Of a stretch of DNA of 64,000 bases, positions 22,014-33,890 are shown piece after piece. Made by a program: the position numbers and the translations under genes. Numbering within the stretch: the stretch's first letter is position 1; every line of letters starts with the position of its first letter. The notes under the pieces were generated by a model. The model made no database searches, was not told the DNA's origin, and was given only the letters and a program-made list of their open reading frames with translations. The DNA comes from Hordeum vulgare subsp. vulgare (taxonomy: Eukaryota > Streptophyta > Magnoliopsida > Poales > Poaceae). The stretch covers positions 104,768,881-104,832,880 of the forward strand of contig NC_058519.1 in assembly GCF_904849725.1 (NCBI RefSeq). The letters are read 5' to 3'.

Positions 22014-23252
22014 CTAAAGGGAAAAGAACCGGTTTTTGCATTAGTTTACCTTTTTTTTTGTTTTTTTCTTTCCTTGCTCCATTTTATTTTGTTTTATTCG
22101 GTTTTCTTCTGGTTTATTTTGTTTTATTTTCTTTCTTTTGGTTTTTTCTTCTCCATTTTTTATTTTTTCTTTGGTTTTATTTTCCATATTCTTTAGTTTC
22201 TTTATTTTCTTTTTTGGTTTTGTTTGTTTCTTTTGGTTTCATTCTACATTTTTCGTATATATCAACAACATTTTTGTAATACGTGTTTAACATTTTTCAA
22301 TACAATTTTTTTAAATAATACATGGTTCACATTTTTATACACATTTAGGAAATCAAATGCTTGGTTAATATTTTTGATACAAAAAGAGCATTTTATGAAT
22401 ACATGGAATTTTTTCTTATACACACTTTAAAAAATTCAAATGATTGATTAACATTTTTTAAATACAAGATTATCATTTTTCTAATACACTATCAACATTT
22501 TTATGCACATTTCACAATTTTCACATGCTTTATCAACATTTTTCATATGCGAGATTAATATTATTTAAATGCATTGTCAACATTTTTCTATACACATTTA
22601 GCATTTTTAAAATTCTTTATTACCATTTTTAAAATCTTGTTGAAGATTTTTTAAAATGCTTGATTAGCATTTATATGCAATGATAAAAAATCGTTGTTTT
22701 TTAATGCATGTTCAACATTTTTTCTATACACATTTAACATTTTCCCAATGCTTGATTAACATTTTTGAAACACTTGCTTATCAGTTTTTCAAATGGTTGA
22801 TTAATTGTTTTATATATATGATCCAAAGATTTCAGCATTTTTGTAATACATGGTCAACCATTTTTTGTATGCTCATTTAATATTTTTTAAATACATGATT
22901 AAAAAAATTCAAAATATTATGTAAAGTATATTTTTGTAATAAATATGTTTATAATATTTGAAATTGTAAACAAAAGTAAACATGGCATCAAAAACCAAAA
23001 TAAAAACGTGAAAAAATGGAGGCAGTGTCCTCCCGCGCATTGGGTCACACCATATGCTCGCATACACTCATGTTTTATTACACAATGTATGATCGCTAAA
23101 TGAAGTACAAAAAGCACTCTTTGTGGATGGTATGAGAGATCTCCTTATTTGCGACTCGGGAGCTGCATCATATTTCGGACCCTCCCGCGGCTCAACAATA
23201 AGGGTTGCATCCACTCACCCTTCAGAGTACAAAGTACGGGGTTGTATTCATA
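22014..23252. repeat. T-rich degenerate repeat region
   Basis: 22030-22260 is almost pure T with interspersed C/G. From 22250 to about 22920 a loose ~25-30 bp unit recurs many times in the form AACATTTTT..AATACAT..T. It makes several chance ORFs rich in Phe and Thr. No gene seen; 22920-23252 is unassigned. Confidence 0.6.
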
Positions 23253-24074
23253 GTTTTTTTTAGAAAGAAGGATGACCCCTCACATCTACGTCTCGGAGAT
23301 TCTTGCAACCACTTTATTTATTATTCATAAAACATATAAAGTAATACATCAATGTGTGTGAAGCCACCATCTTGACAACATTTATCGCTACTCCTATCTA
23401 TTAATGAAGGTGTGCCGAATGTTCGAGCCGAGTACCAAACAAACATCGCACCAAAGTCTAACATCTAAAGCCGAATTTCCCGTCCAAGCCACATATCGGG
23501 TCTCACGCACAAACCGGCCCGACGCACTCCCGTAGGTCCTTGCCGCCGTCTTTCATCAATCCATTTTCGGAGAGGTACCGACGCATCGACCTTGCCAGGC
23601 CTTCAGTCGACGCTCCCACGACGCCAGACAACGCCTCCTTCCTACGGACATTCATCATCATGCATCCGTCAACAAGACTTTGATGCGCCTCGTCGCCGAG
23701 ACTCCATGACGTCGATGCGTCACAGGGAACACCGCTCCACCACAGACGTCGTCCACTGGTCCCTTGAGCCTATGCACACATCCTAGAATGACGGCCTTAA
23801 GAGGGGTACAACACATGAGTGTCATCATCATGCCATCGATTAACCTAGGGTTTCCCACTGAGGTAGCAAATACGGGCCTAGAGCTTCTCCACGATACAGA
23901 AAAACAACGCCATTGTCGACATTGGCAACGTGCCAAGAGTAGAGTTTTCGCACAGATCCGCTCGAGGACCCTCCATCCAGCATCGTGTACACGGGACCGC
24001 CGTCGCGCATGGAGGTCGTACTATCCAGGTTGGATCTGACCAGAGCAGGCCCACCATGCCTTTGCTACCGGGTT
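23253..24074 (-). mobile_element. Possible truncated non-LTR element
   Basis: Begins with a T tract (TTTTTTTTAG), as the 3' A tail of a minus-strand LINE or SINE would appear, followed by GC-rich noncoding-like sequence with no recognisable RT motif. Class assignment is a guess from layout. Confidence 0.25.
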
Positions 24075-25764
24075 TGTTGGAAATATGCCCTAGAGGCAAT
24101 AATAAATTGGTTATTGTCATATTTCCTTGTTCATGATAATCGATTACTATCCATGCTATAATTATATTGATTGGAAACTCAAATACATGTGTGGATACAT
24201 AGACAATAAAGTGTCCCTAGTAAGCCTCTACTAGACTAGCTCGTTGATCAAAGATGGTTAAGGTTTCCTAGCCATACACATGAGTTGTCATTTGATAACG
24301 GGATCACATCAGTAGGAGAATGATATGATGGACAAGACCCAAACCGTAAGCATATCATTTGATCGTATGACTAAGTTTATTGCTATTGCTTTCTACATGT
24401 CAATGTGTCTGTTCCTATGACCAGTAGATCATGCAACTCCCTCACATCGGAGGAATGCCTTGTGTGTATCAAACATCACAACGTAACTGGATGATTATAA
24501 AGATGCTCTATAGGTTTCTCCGAGCGTGTCTGTTGGGTTGGCATGGATCGATACTGGGATTTGTCACTCCGTATGACGGAGAGGTATCTCTGGGCCCACT
24601 CAGTACTACAACATCACCAGAAGTTTGCAAGCAATGTGACTAAGGAGTTAGTCATATGATCTTGTATTACGGAGCGCGTAAAGAGACTCGCGAGTAACGA
24701 GATTGAACTAGGTATGGAGATACCGACGATCGAATCTCGGGCAAGTAACATACCGCTGTACAAAGGGAACTGCATATGGGATTGATTGAATTCTTGACAT
24801 CGTGGTTCACCGATAATGATCTTCGTGGAATATGTGGGAACCAATATGGGAATCTAGGTCCCGCTATTGGTTATTGAGCCGAGAGGTGTCTCGGTCATGT
24901 CTGATTCTCGAACCCGTAGGGTCTGCACGCTTAACGTTAGAGTAGTATTGGGATATGTACGTTAGTGATCGAATGTTTTTCAGAGTCTCGGATGAGATCC
25001 TCGACATCACAAGGATTTTCGGAATGTTCCGGAGGTAATGATTTATATATGGAAGTCCTATTTTGCCTACTAGAAAAGTTTCAGACATTACCGGTAGTGT
25101 ATTGGGATGTCGAAAGAGTTTCGGTTGTCCACGGGGGCTCCACCTGCCCCGTGGGCCTACATGGGTTGTAGGGATGGCTCCCTAGCCACCCTAGGCCACG
25201 GGCACCAGCCCCTAGAGGCCAATTGGGCTTGGGGGCAAGAGTTCTAAAGGGACAAGGCACCCAGGAGGTGCCTTGGAGAAGGAGGACTCCACCCTAGTCG
25301 CCGGCCCTCCTTGGAGGAGGGGCCAAGGGCTGCAACCTAACCCTTCCCATTGCCTCCTATAAATAGAAGAGGAGAGGGGAGGGATGGACACAACAATTCC
25401 CACGCCTTACGGCCTCCCCTCTCTCCTATTCTTCCTCGTTCGCAGTTTTGGAGGCGCTTAGCGAAGCCATGCTGGGATTTCTCCACCACCATCTTCACCA
25501 CGCCGTCGTGCTGGTTAATATACGATCTACTTCTCCTTCCTCTCTTGCTGGATTAAGAAGGAGGAGACGTCATCGAGCCGCATGTGTGTTGAACGCGGAG
25601 GTTTCGTCCACTCGGTGCTAGATCGGATCGGATCACGATTGGATCATGAAGAGTACGTCTACATCAGCCGCGTTATATACGCTTCTGCTTAGGGATCTAC
25701 AAGGCTATGTAGATGCACTCCCCTCTCATAGTTGTTGATCTCGATAGATAGATCTTGGGTGCGT
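24075..25764 (+). repeat. Truncated BARE/Angela-type Copia LTR
   Basis: Starts TGTTGGAAATATGCCCTAGAGG, the known BARE-1/Angela/WIS LTR start, and carries the TATA region TATAAATAG (25358-25366) and the late LTR phrase GATCTACAAGG.TATGTAGATG. It lacks the terminal ~50-60 bp and runs into unrelated sequence. No primer site or internal region follows. It is opposite in orientation to the full element at 37919-45639. Confidence 0.85.
25358..25366 (+). promoter_or_regulatory. TATA box of the Angela LTR
   Basis: TATAAATAG, preceded by CATTGCCTCC and about 1.28 kb into the LTR, matching the known position of the main BARE-type promoter. Confidence 0.6.
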
Positions 25765-26911
25765 AGATGCCAAGCGTCACAATGAGGCTTGATGATTTAT
25801 TCATGATGGTGGAAGCGGTGAAATAATACAACGACAGACTCCAAGATCTCAAGACTGACTAGGACTCCTCTAGGCATCATACTCGCTATCGTAATCTTCA
25901 TCCATGAGGTCTCCTTCATCCATATCTCGCCACATCAACAAGCCAGTGAGTACTTGGAAAGTACTCGCAAGACAGTTTGCACAAAAGATAAGATGAATGC
26001 AACAGTTTCGTAGGCAAGGTTAATGATCTCAATGAGCTATGGTAGAAAGTTTAACAAAAGTTAAGTTAGAGCAGATAAGTCGGGTCATAGTCCTCCCAAA
26101 ATATCCAAGAAATTAAAAGGAACGGATCGGGTATGTGAAGCGATGCTCCGAAAGGTTAACATGTAAAAGTAGACGACCACCATCGGGCGTATGAGCGATA
26201 CCACATACAAGGCTTAATAATAAATTAACAAGCCACGGTCGGGCGTCTATACGACACCACGAAAAGGGCATAATAAATAAATGCTCACCTCAATCTGGTG
26301 TCTTAGCAACACCATAGAAAGGGCATAAAGGTAAATGTCCGCCTAAGTCGAGCGTCTTAGCGACACCATAGAAAGAGCATAAAAGTAAATGAATATCCGA
26401 ATCGTACAACCAACCTTTGGTATATTCAATAATAAGAACTGAAAGCACATATGCTTCCTTGGTGATTTTGATAATTCATGACAACATACAATATCTCTTG
26501 GACTAACACTTTTACCTAGATATTTCAAGAAAAGTCCACGGAGAGCTATCGCTTAAGGTTTATGTGGAGATACCCCTAGATGCAAGAAAGGAACAATGTT
26601 GACTCAAGCTTCAAGTTAGAAGACTTTTCGTTTTATATTTGTGAGAAATCACGTTTGAGTTGATGTTTGCTAGAACTACGTTGGTATTTTCCCAAAGAGG
26701 AAGGGATGATGCAGTATAGCGACGGTAGGTATTTCCATCAGTGATGAGACCAACGTTATCGAACGAGTAGGAGAACCTCCTCACACCACATAAACAACAC
26801 CTGCACACAAATAACAAATACTTGCAACCCCACGTGTTAAAGGGGTTGTCAATCCCTTTCGGGTACGACGCCTCGAGATAGGCAAATAACGTGAGGTAAA
26901 AGTTGTTGGGG
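25765..26911. mobile_element. Gypsy-derived fragment
   Basis: Noncoding. From 26655 the sequence has the wording of Triticeae Gypsy LTR ends (GGAAGGGATGATGCAGTATAGC, GTTATCGAAC.AGTAGGAGAACC, GTTAAAGGGGTTGTCAATCCC). It is cut by the CACTA terminus at 26912. 25765-26170 and 26395-26655 show nothing I can name. Confidence 0.5.
26180..26395 (+). repeat. ~56-bp degenerate tandem repeat
   Basis: Four imperfect units, each containing CGGGCGT or a variant, then TAGCGACACCA, AGAAAGGGCATAA and GTAAATG. The first two are most decayed. Confidence 0.7.
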
Positions 26912-28561
26912 CACTACTAAAAAAGGGCTATTAGTGGCGCACCTACTTTGTCTATTAATTGCGCACTATAGGTGCGCAATTATTATCACGCCACTACTAA
27001 TAAATAGTAATGGCGCACCCCTCGTGCGCCAGTGTTAATATACATAACAGTGGCGCACCACCTAATGCGCCATTACTATCCCAGACACTAATGGCGCACC
27101 ACCTGGTGCGCCATTACTATCCCAGATACTAATGCCGCACCACCTCGTGCGCCACTAGAGTGCAATTTGGTGCGCCACTACTATGAATATTAGGATTTTT
27201 TTCTTTTCTGATATTTGTACAGGTTACAAAATACATTATAGCACAAAATATAAACATCACAACATATAAACAACAGATTTATCGAATACAATAGAAGATT
27301 AGTCTCCGAATACAATTCATCATATTAGTCTCCCGAATTCAAAATAACGAACAAAGTTAGAACATTACAAGTCTCGAGACCGCGAGTAGCGAGTTTTTCT
27401 TCAGATTACAAGTAGATATCTAAACTACCATCACATAGAAGTGGGTTGCGGTCACAATGAGCATCATCGTGATGAAACTGATCTTCATCCGGTTCCTCCT
27501 CCGCTCCCTCTCTCCCGCTAGATAGTGCGTGTATCTAGCTTCCGCCTCCGCCCTAGTGGTGTACCCTTTGTAACTGTTACCGCTGAAACGGTGAACCTGT
27601 CTCCGACACTCCTCCCAGTCGTCGTAGACTCCGGGAACCTCACCCTTGTACATGACATAAGACGACATCTCTATGCACTAGACAAACAAAACGTTAGTAG
27701 CAATTCACAGATAATATATAAGCAATATATAAGTATGCAACAAAAGGACCGGAAGAGAAAAGCAACACATTAATAGCACGATTCATGGTCCTACTAATAA
27801 ATAGCATCGACTACACATATAAGTTGAAGGACTGTCCAAACTAAAGAGACATACAAGTTCATTAAAGTTTGATTACAACATAGCATCAGTACTTTTGAAT
27901 CGACTCAGGGATCGGAGCGTGGATGAAGCCGCCATCTATAGTGATGGTCATGAATGTGCGGTCGTTGTAAGCCTGCATTTGTAGCGTTGTGTCAATTTCA
28001 CTGTTGGACGGTTGACAGTTTAGGTAGAACTGCCCCGATCTAGCAAGGACATCTTGATAGATGATTTCCGCCAACTCCACTCGATGCGAAAGAATTCTTG
28101 TCTGATGTCCTCGTCCTGGATTGCCGACAAGTGTGCGGCCCATTCTTTGAGATCATTTGGTAGCATACGGTGATGTTGGTCCCGTACGATCGCCCGCATG
28201 TGATGGAGGGTGTAGTAGGCATCCTTCTGACTGCCAGGCGGCTGCTTGACGCAGGGGAACGTTGTTACGTGGGTGAACACGTGCTTGCCATACCTAAGAA
28301 TTGGCCTCCTGAAGGTGCCTCCAGATTTGGCGTAGCCGGGGAGGACATCCTCAAGAACTTTCTTGATATTTGTGTAGTCTTTCTTCGACTGACGGTCCGA
28401 GTCGAAATACGTGGCCATGGAATATTTCGGGCTTAGGAGGATGAGTGTGCAATGTGTGTCACTGCACAAAACACGGAATGTTAGAAAAAAAAGAACGATC
28501 GAAATCTAAGAAATCATATGTTACGGGGCGATGAGGGGATGACTTACTCAGAAAAGTAAGG
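26912..28561. mobile_element. CACTA fragment, left end
   Basis: Terminus CACTACTAAAAAAGGGCTATTAGTGGCGC followed by the same 'ACTAATGGCGCACC' subterminal repeat class as the element at 13447, then a gene remnant on the minus strand. The other end is missing because the Gypsy LTR at 28562 adjoins it. The preceding GGG could be the target duplication. Confidence 0.8.
27886..28461 (-). pseudogene. CACTA-borne Ulp1-like (C48) protease gene remnant
   Basis: An exon with a plausible acceptor (TTTTGTGCAG at 28462) encodes HCTLILLSPKYS...YFDSD...FPCVKQPPGS, the order His, Asp, Gln of Ulp1/SUMO-protease folds that often accompany CACTA transposases. The position where the catalytic Cys is expected (after the Gln-Pro-Pro block) reads KDAYY, so it is likely catalytically dead. 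A frameshift near 28090 moves the C-terminus (ILSHRVELAEIIYQDV...) to another frame, ending at 27886. The role of these proteases in transposition is not settled. The assignment to C48 is by motif only. Confidence 0.55.
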
Positions 28562-30091
28562 TGATGACCCACAAGTATAGGGGATCAATCGTAGTCCTTT
28601 CGATAAGTAAGAGTGTCAAACCCAACGAGGAGCGAAAAGCACTGATAAACGATTTTCAGCAAGGTAATAACTGCAAGCACTGAAAGTAGCGGTAACAAGT
28701 GATGGTGTAGTGAGGTGAAACATAGCAAGTGAAAAGTAACAAGTAACAAGTAGTAGCAACAGTGCAGCAAAGTGGCCCAATCCCTTTTGTAGCAAGGGAC
28801 AAGCCTGAACAAAGTCTTATAGGAGGAAAAACGCTCCCGAGGACACACGGGAATTTCTGTCATGCTAGTTTCATCATGTTCATGTGATTTGCGTTCGTTA
28901 CTTTGATAGTTTGATATGTGGGTGGACCGGCGCTTGGGTACTGCCCTTACTTGGACAAGCATCCCACTTATGATTAACCCCTTTCGCAAGCATCCGCAAC
29001 TACGAAAGAAGAATTAAGACAACGTCTAACCATAGCATTAAACTAGTGGATCCAAATCAGCCCCTTACGAAGCAACACATAGACTGGGGTTTAAGCTTCT
29101 GTCACTCTAGCAACCCATCATCTACTTACTGCTCCCCAATGCCTTCCTCTAGGCCCAAATATGGTGAAGTGTTATGTAGTCGACGTTCACATAACACCAC
29201 TAGAGAAAAAGACAACATACAACATATCAAAATACCGAACGAATACCAAATTCACATGACTATTATTAGCAAGACTTATCCCATGTCCTCAGGAACAAAA
29301 GTAACTACTCACAAAGCATACCCATAATCATGATCAGAGGTGTAATGAGTAGCATCAAGGATCTGAACATAAACTCTTCCACCAAGTAATCCAACTAGCA
29401 TCAACTACAAAGAGTAATCAACACTACTAGCAACCTTACAAGTACCAATCGGAGTCGCGAGACGTAGATTGGTTACAAGAGATGAACTAGGGTTTGGAGA
29501 GGAGATGGTGCTGATGAAGATGTTGATGGAGATGACTCCCCTCCAACGAGAGGAGTGTTGGTGATGACGATGGCAATGATTTCCCCCTCCGGGAGGGAAG
29601 TTCCCCCGGCAGGATCGTCCTACCGGAGCTCTAGATTGGTTCAGCTCAAGTTCCGCTTCGTGGCGGCGGAGAATCCAGGAAAAATCTCCACCCTGATTTT
29701 TTCTGGACGAAACCCTTCATATAGAAAAAGAGGGGGGCCAGTGGGCCGCCAGGGTGCCCACAAGCCCTGTAGCCGCCGCAGGGGGGTAGGTGGTGGCTAC
29801 CTGGCTTGTGGGCTCCTGGTAGCTCCCCTCTAGCACTTCTTTCACCCAGTATTTTTTATATATTCCCAAAAAATTCCACGTTGATTTTCAGGGCATTTGG
29901 AGTTGTGGAGGATAGAGGACTCAGACTTGCTCCTTTTCCAGTCCAGAATTCCAGGTGCCGGTATTCTCCCTCTTCAAATAAACCTTGCAAAATAAGAGAG
30001 AAAAGGCATAAGTATGGTACCACAAAGTAATATAACAGTCCATAAAGCGATAAATATCAACATGAAAGCATGATGCAAAATGGACGTATCA
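28562..30091 (-). repeat. 3' LTR of the Athila-like element
   Basis: 1530 bp; on the minus strand TGATACGTCCATTTTGC...GTGGGTCATCA. The outer 5 bp (TAAGG, 28557-28561) would be the target duplication, but its partner is lost. Differs from the 5' LTR copy by a few percent over the shared ~700 bp. Confidence 0.9.
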
Positions 30092-30105
30092 ACTCCCCCA
30101 AGCTT
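30092..30105 (-). other. Polypurine tract of the Athila-like element
   Basis: AAGCTTGGGGGAGT on the minus strand, directly before the 3' LTR start. It primes plus-strand DNA synthesis in retrotransposition. Confidence 0.8.
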
Positions 30106-31629
30106 AGACCTCGCTTGTCCTCAAGCGAAAACCAAGATCCATAAACATGTCCACATGTTTAGGGATGAAGGTGTCGATAAAACATAATACAAACATGAGG
30201 GCATCATGATCACACATAGAACAACAATACATCATAAAGATTCTTATGGGAAAGTAACAATTCCTTAACAAAGCAAAGTATAAAACAAAAACCTTACCAA
30301 GAAGTAGCCAACAACAGTCCATAGTCATTGAAGCAAATGCAATTTATCATAACATCAGGAAGAGTCAAATGAGAGCTTGTAAAGCAAACCCACATACTCA
30401 ATCATCTCTTTTGTTTTCCACAATTGTTACAACTCACGTGGTACTCATGGTATCAAAGTTTCAGCTGGACACAGAGAAAGATATGGGCTTATAGTTTTGC
30501 CTCCCAACCATTTACCTCAAGGGTAAAGTCAACAATAATAAAGCATAAGTACTCATCTCCAAGTTGATATATGAATATAGATCTTTCCCTAGCATGTGAC
30601 GGTAGCCAAGACAAAGGCAAAATAAGGAATTGGTGAAGACACCATGACTCTTCCAAGGGCAAAAAGTAAAGGTACAAGATAGGCGCTTCGCAGAGGGAAG
30701 CAGAGGTTGTCATGCGCTTTTGAGGTTTGGATGCGTGTCCTCTTAGTGCGGAGGAACGTCACTTTATATTGCCTCCTGTGATAAAGAACTTTATTATGCA
30801 GTCTGTCGCTTTTATGTCTTCCTCATCACAGGTTCGTATAAAGCTTATTTTCCACACACTAATAGATCATACATATTAGAGAGCAATTTTTATTGCTTGC
30901 ACCGACGACAACTTACTTGAGGGATCTTATTCAATCCATAGGCAGGTATGGTGGACTCTCATGGCAAAACTGGGTTGAAGGTTTATGGATGCACAAGTAG
31001 TATCTCTACTTGGTGCGGGAGTTTTGGCTAATATGAGGTGGAAGCCATCGTCACATGCTAAGGGATCTCTAATCATATAACATTGTTTGGAACCAAGCAA
31101 ACAAAATTCATTATGTTGTCTTCCTTGTCCAACTTCTACTCCTAAGCATGTAATAGTTTGGTGAGTGCTCACAATTGTAAAAAGTGTCTAAGATGATATA
31201 TTTATATGTGAACCTCTCTTTCCTTATTACTTCTTATTAATTGCAACAATGACCGGGGTCTATGTTGGTCTATTCTCAACAAGTTTCAATCATCATACTT
31301 GTTATAAGTGAAGCTATCACTTACCATATGATCATCTCATGATCTTTCATGCTATCGTTCTTTTCATACTTTTGATCACGGCACAAAACAAATCCCTTGA
31401 CTAAGATACTCTTTATTATATAGCTCGCAAGCTCGAATACATCGGGGGAGAGACACAAGGCAAAAGACTCAAACTAAACACTAAAGACTTATTCCACTAA
31501 GAGAAAAAAGTAAAAACTGAAAAGGAAAGAACTAAAACAAAGGTAAAAGAAAAAGATAAAAAGGTGATACGATACCAGGGCAACTCCCCAAAGCTTGGCA
31601 AAAGCCAAGGGGATTTCCCATACCAATGC
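30106..31629 (-). other. 3' noncoding region of the Athila-like element
   Basis: No long ORF. AT-rich internal sequence between the extra ORF and the polypurine tract, as in other large Athila-type elements. Confidence 0.6.
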
Positions 31630-32046
31630 TTAGTTGTCTTCCTTTGGTGGTGATGGTGGTGGAGTTGTTGAAGCAGTCTTGAGCTTGTCTAATTTCCACT
31701 TGAGCATAAAGTTCTGCTCCCTCAGATCGTCATTTTCCTCCTCAAGCTTCAACACTCTATGGCAAAGTTCCTGCTTACTCTCCTGCAAGAAATGAGAAGG
31801 GATAAACAAGGTCTTAGGCTTCTTCCTTTGGTCAGGGAGGCTTGACTTCTTGAACTCCACATGAGTGCGTCCAGGTTGAGGTAGAGGATCCTCCTCTTCG
31901 TCGGAACTCGTTTGTTCCATCCCCTTGGGATCATAGTCCTCTTCCTCGTCAGTGGTCCATCCATATGGTTCCAAGTCCCCATAGACCTTGGGGTTAGCTA
32001 GGTAATCAGCCACATAGCTCTCCCCCTCTGAATCCTGAGAAGACAT
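31630..32046 (-). CDS. Extra ORF of unknown function in the Athila-like element
   Basis: A 138-residue ORF with an ATG start and intact frame, although all other genes of the element are broken. Residues 1-55 are strongly acidic (DEEEDYDPKG, SSDEEEDPLP). Residues ~90-125 (LCHRVLKLEEENDDLREQN...) form a predicted coiled coil with leucines in heptad spacing, followed by a Pro-rich tail (TTPPPSPPKEDN). There is no membrane segment, so it is not an obvious envelope protein despite lying in the env position. A TATA box 85-94 bp upstream sits in sequence resembling the LTR. I do not recognise the family; it could be an element regulatory or nuclear protein. Confidence 0.5.
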   Translation of the reverse strand: MSSQDSEGESYVADYLANPKVYGDLEPYGWTTDEEEDYDPKGMEQTSSDEEEDPLPQPGRTHVEFKKSSLPDQRKKPKTLFIPSHFLQESKQELCHRVLKLEEENDDLREQNFMLKWKLDKLKTASTTPPPSPPKEDN

Positions 32047-32130
32047 CTTGACCTAGATCTGCGGCAGAAAACAAGCTCGAAACGAAAACAGAGGAAAACT
32101 GCGCGATACGGAGATCAAAACCCTCGGGCG

Positions 32131-32140
32131 TATATATAAT
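32131..32140 (-). promoter_or_regulatory. Internal TATA box upstream of the extra ORF
   Basis: ATTATATATA on the minus strand, 85-94 bp before the ATG at 32046. It follows the LTR-like phrase CCAGAAAAAATCA. Confidence 0.5.
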
Positions 32141-32330
32141 GATTTTTTCTGGGCCAGAAGAAGTGCTCCACAAGAAAACGGAGTCCGGGAGGCACACGAG
32201 GTGCCCACAAGCCCTGTAGCCGCCGCCAGGGGGTAGGTGGCGGTTACCAAGCTTGTGGCCGCCTCGTGCACTCTCCGGACTGCTTTTTTTTTCTATTTTC
32301 CCATAAATTCCAAAACGGAGAAAATTTCCT
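32141..32330 (-). repeat. Internal LTR-like segment
   Basis: Matches part of the element's own LTR: 32201-32258 aligns to 29754-29812 (GTGCCCACAAGCCCTGTAGC, then GGTAGGTGG and CTTGTGG), and CCAGAAAAAATCA and GGGAA.ATA-type blocks flank both. The orientation is the same as in the LTR. The end of the pol frame runs into it. Confidence 0.7.
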
Positions 32331-33858
32331 ATTGGAAAAGTTTCGGAGTCCAATTACTTGCCGAAACACATACCTCTTCGTTTTCAGGGTCTGAAACAGG
32401 CTGATAAACATCCCTTATGTACTCCTCTGGAGTTATGATATTGATGATATTGGTCTCAACATTTATGGGAGTACCAGAGATATAATGCTTGATTCTTTGC
32501 CCATTTACCACTCTAGGAAAGTTACCTTCCGTGTTATTGATTTTGATGGCACCAGAATGATATACTTCCTCGACAATGTAAGGACCTTCCCATTTAGAGA
32601 GAAGCTTGCTTGTGAAGAATCTTAAGCGAGAATTGTATAGCAGGACATAAGCACCTACATTGAACTCTCGTTTTTGTATTCTTTTATCGTGCCATCTCTT
32701 AACCTTTTTCTTGAACAACTCGGCATTCTCATATGCCTGGGCCCTCCATTCATCTAATGAGCTGATATCAAACAACCGCTTCTCACCGGCAAGTTTGAAA
32801 TCGAAGTTGAGCTCTTTGATTTCCCAATAAGCTTTGTGTTCCAGCTCAAGAGGTAAATGGCAGGCCTTACCGTAAACCATTTTATATGGAGACATGCCCA
32901 TGGGATTCTTATAAGCAGTCCTATAAGCCCATAGTGCATCGTCAAGTTTGCTAGACCAATTCTTTCGAGATCTATTGACAGTCTTTTGTAAGATCAATTT
33001 GATCTCCCTATTACTCAACTCCACTTGACCACTAGACTGAGGGTGATAAGGAGATGCAACTCTATGGTTGACATCATACTTAGCAAGCATCTTACAGAAA
33101 ACACCATGAATGAAGTGTGAACTGCCATCAGTCATCAAATATCTAGGGACTCCAAATCTTGGGAAAATGACATCTTTAAGCATCTTAATAGAGGTGTGAT
33201 GATCAACATTTCTAGTGGGGGTAGCTTCTACCCACTTAGTGACATAATCAACAACGACTAAGATGTGAGTATACCCATTGGAACTCGGGAAGGGTCCCAT
33301 ATAATCAAAGCCCCAGACATCAAACGGTTCAGTGACAAGTGAATAGTTCATAGGCATTTCCTGACGTTTACTGATGTTCCCTATTCTTTGGGATTCGTCA
33401 AATGACAAGACAAACTTACGGGCATCCTTGAAGAGAGTGGGCCAATAGAAACCTGATTGCACTACCTTATGAGCAGTTCTATCTCCAGCATGGTGTCCTC
33501 CGTAGGCTTCGGAATGACACTTCTGCAGGATCTGTCCCTGTTCATGTTCATGCACACAACGTCTAATAACACCATCTACTCCTTCCTTATAAAGGTGAGG
33601 ATCATTCCAAAAGTAGTGTCTCAAATCAAAGAAGAATTTCTTCTTTTGCTGGTAGGTGAAACTGGGTGGTATGTATTTGGCTACGATATAGTTTGCGTAA
33701 TCAGCATACCACGGTGCACTATGTGAAATGCGGAAGACATTTAGTTTCTCATCAGGAAAGCTGTCATCAATAGGTCGTGGGTCATCAAGGACATTCTCTA
33801 GCCTAGACAAGTTATCTGCTACAGGGTTATCACCACCCTTTCGGTCAACAACATGCAA
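32329..33858 (-). pseudogene. Athila-like integrase
   Basis: Integrase inserts retroelement cDNA into chromosomes. An open stretch of 509 codons covers the end of RNase H, the zinc-binding domain ([17 protein letters not shown]), the catalytic core and the C-terminal [14 protein letters not shown] region. The core residues D ([10 protein letters not shown]), D (LMTDGSSHF) and E (GQVELSNRE) are present. The two Cys of the HHCC finger are lost ([10 protein letters not shown]), so zinc binding should fail. The call rests on Athila-type phrases such as [20 protein letters not shown]. Confidence 0.9.
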
Positions 33859-33890
33859 ATCAAATTTTTGTAGCAGGAGAACCCATCTGA

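Noticed and set aside
22030..22880. Phe-rich plus-strand ORFs
   Set aside because: Products of T-rich low-complexity sequence and degenerate repeats, with no start context or conserved motif.
31630..32046. Envelope gene of an Athila-type retrovirus-like element
   Set aside because: Position fits, but there is no signal peptide or membrane segment; acidic and coiled-coil content argue otherwise.
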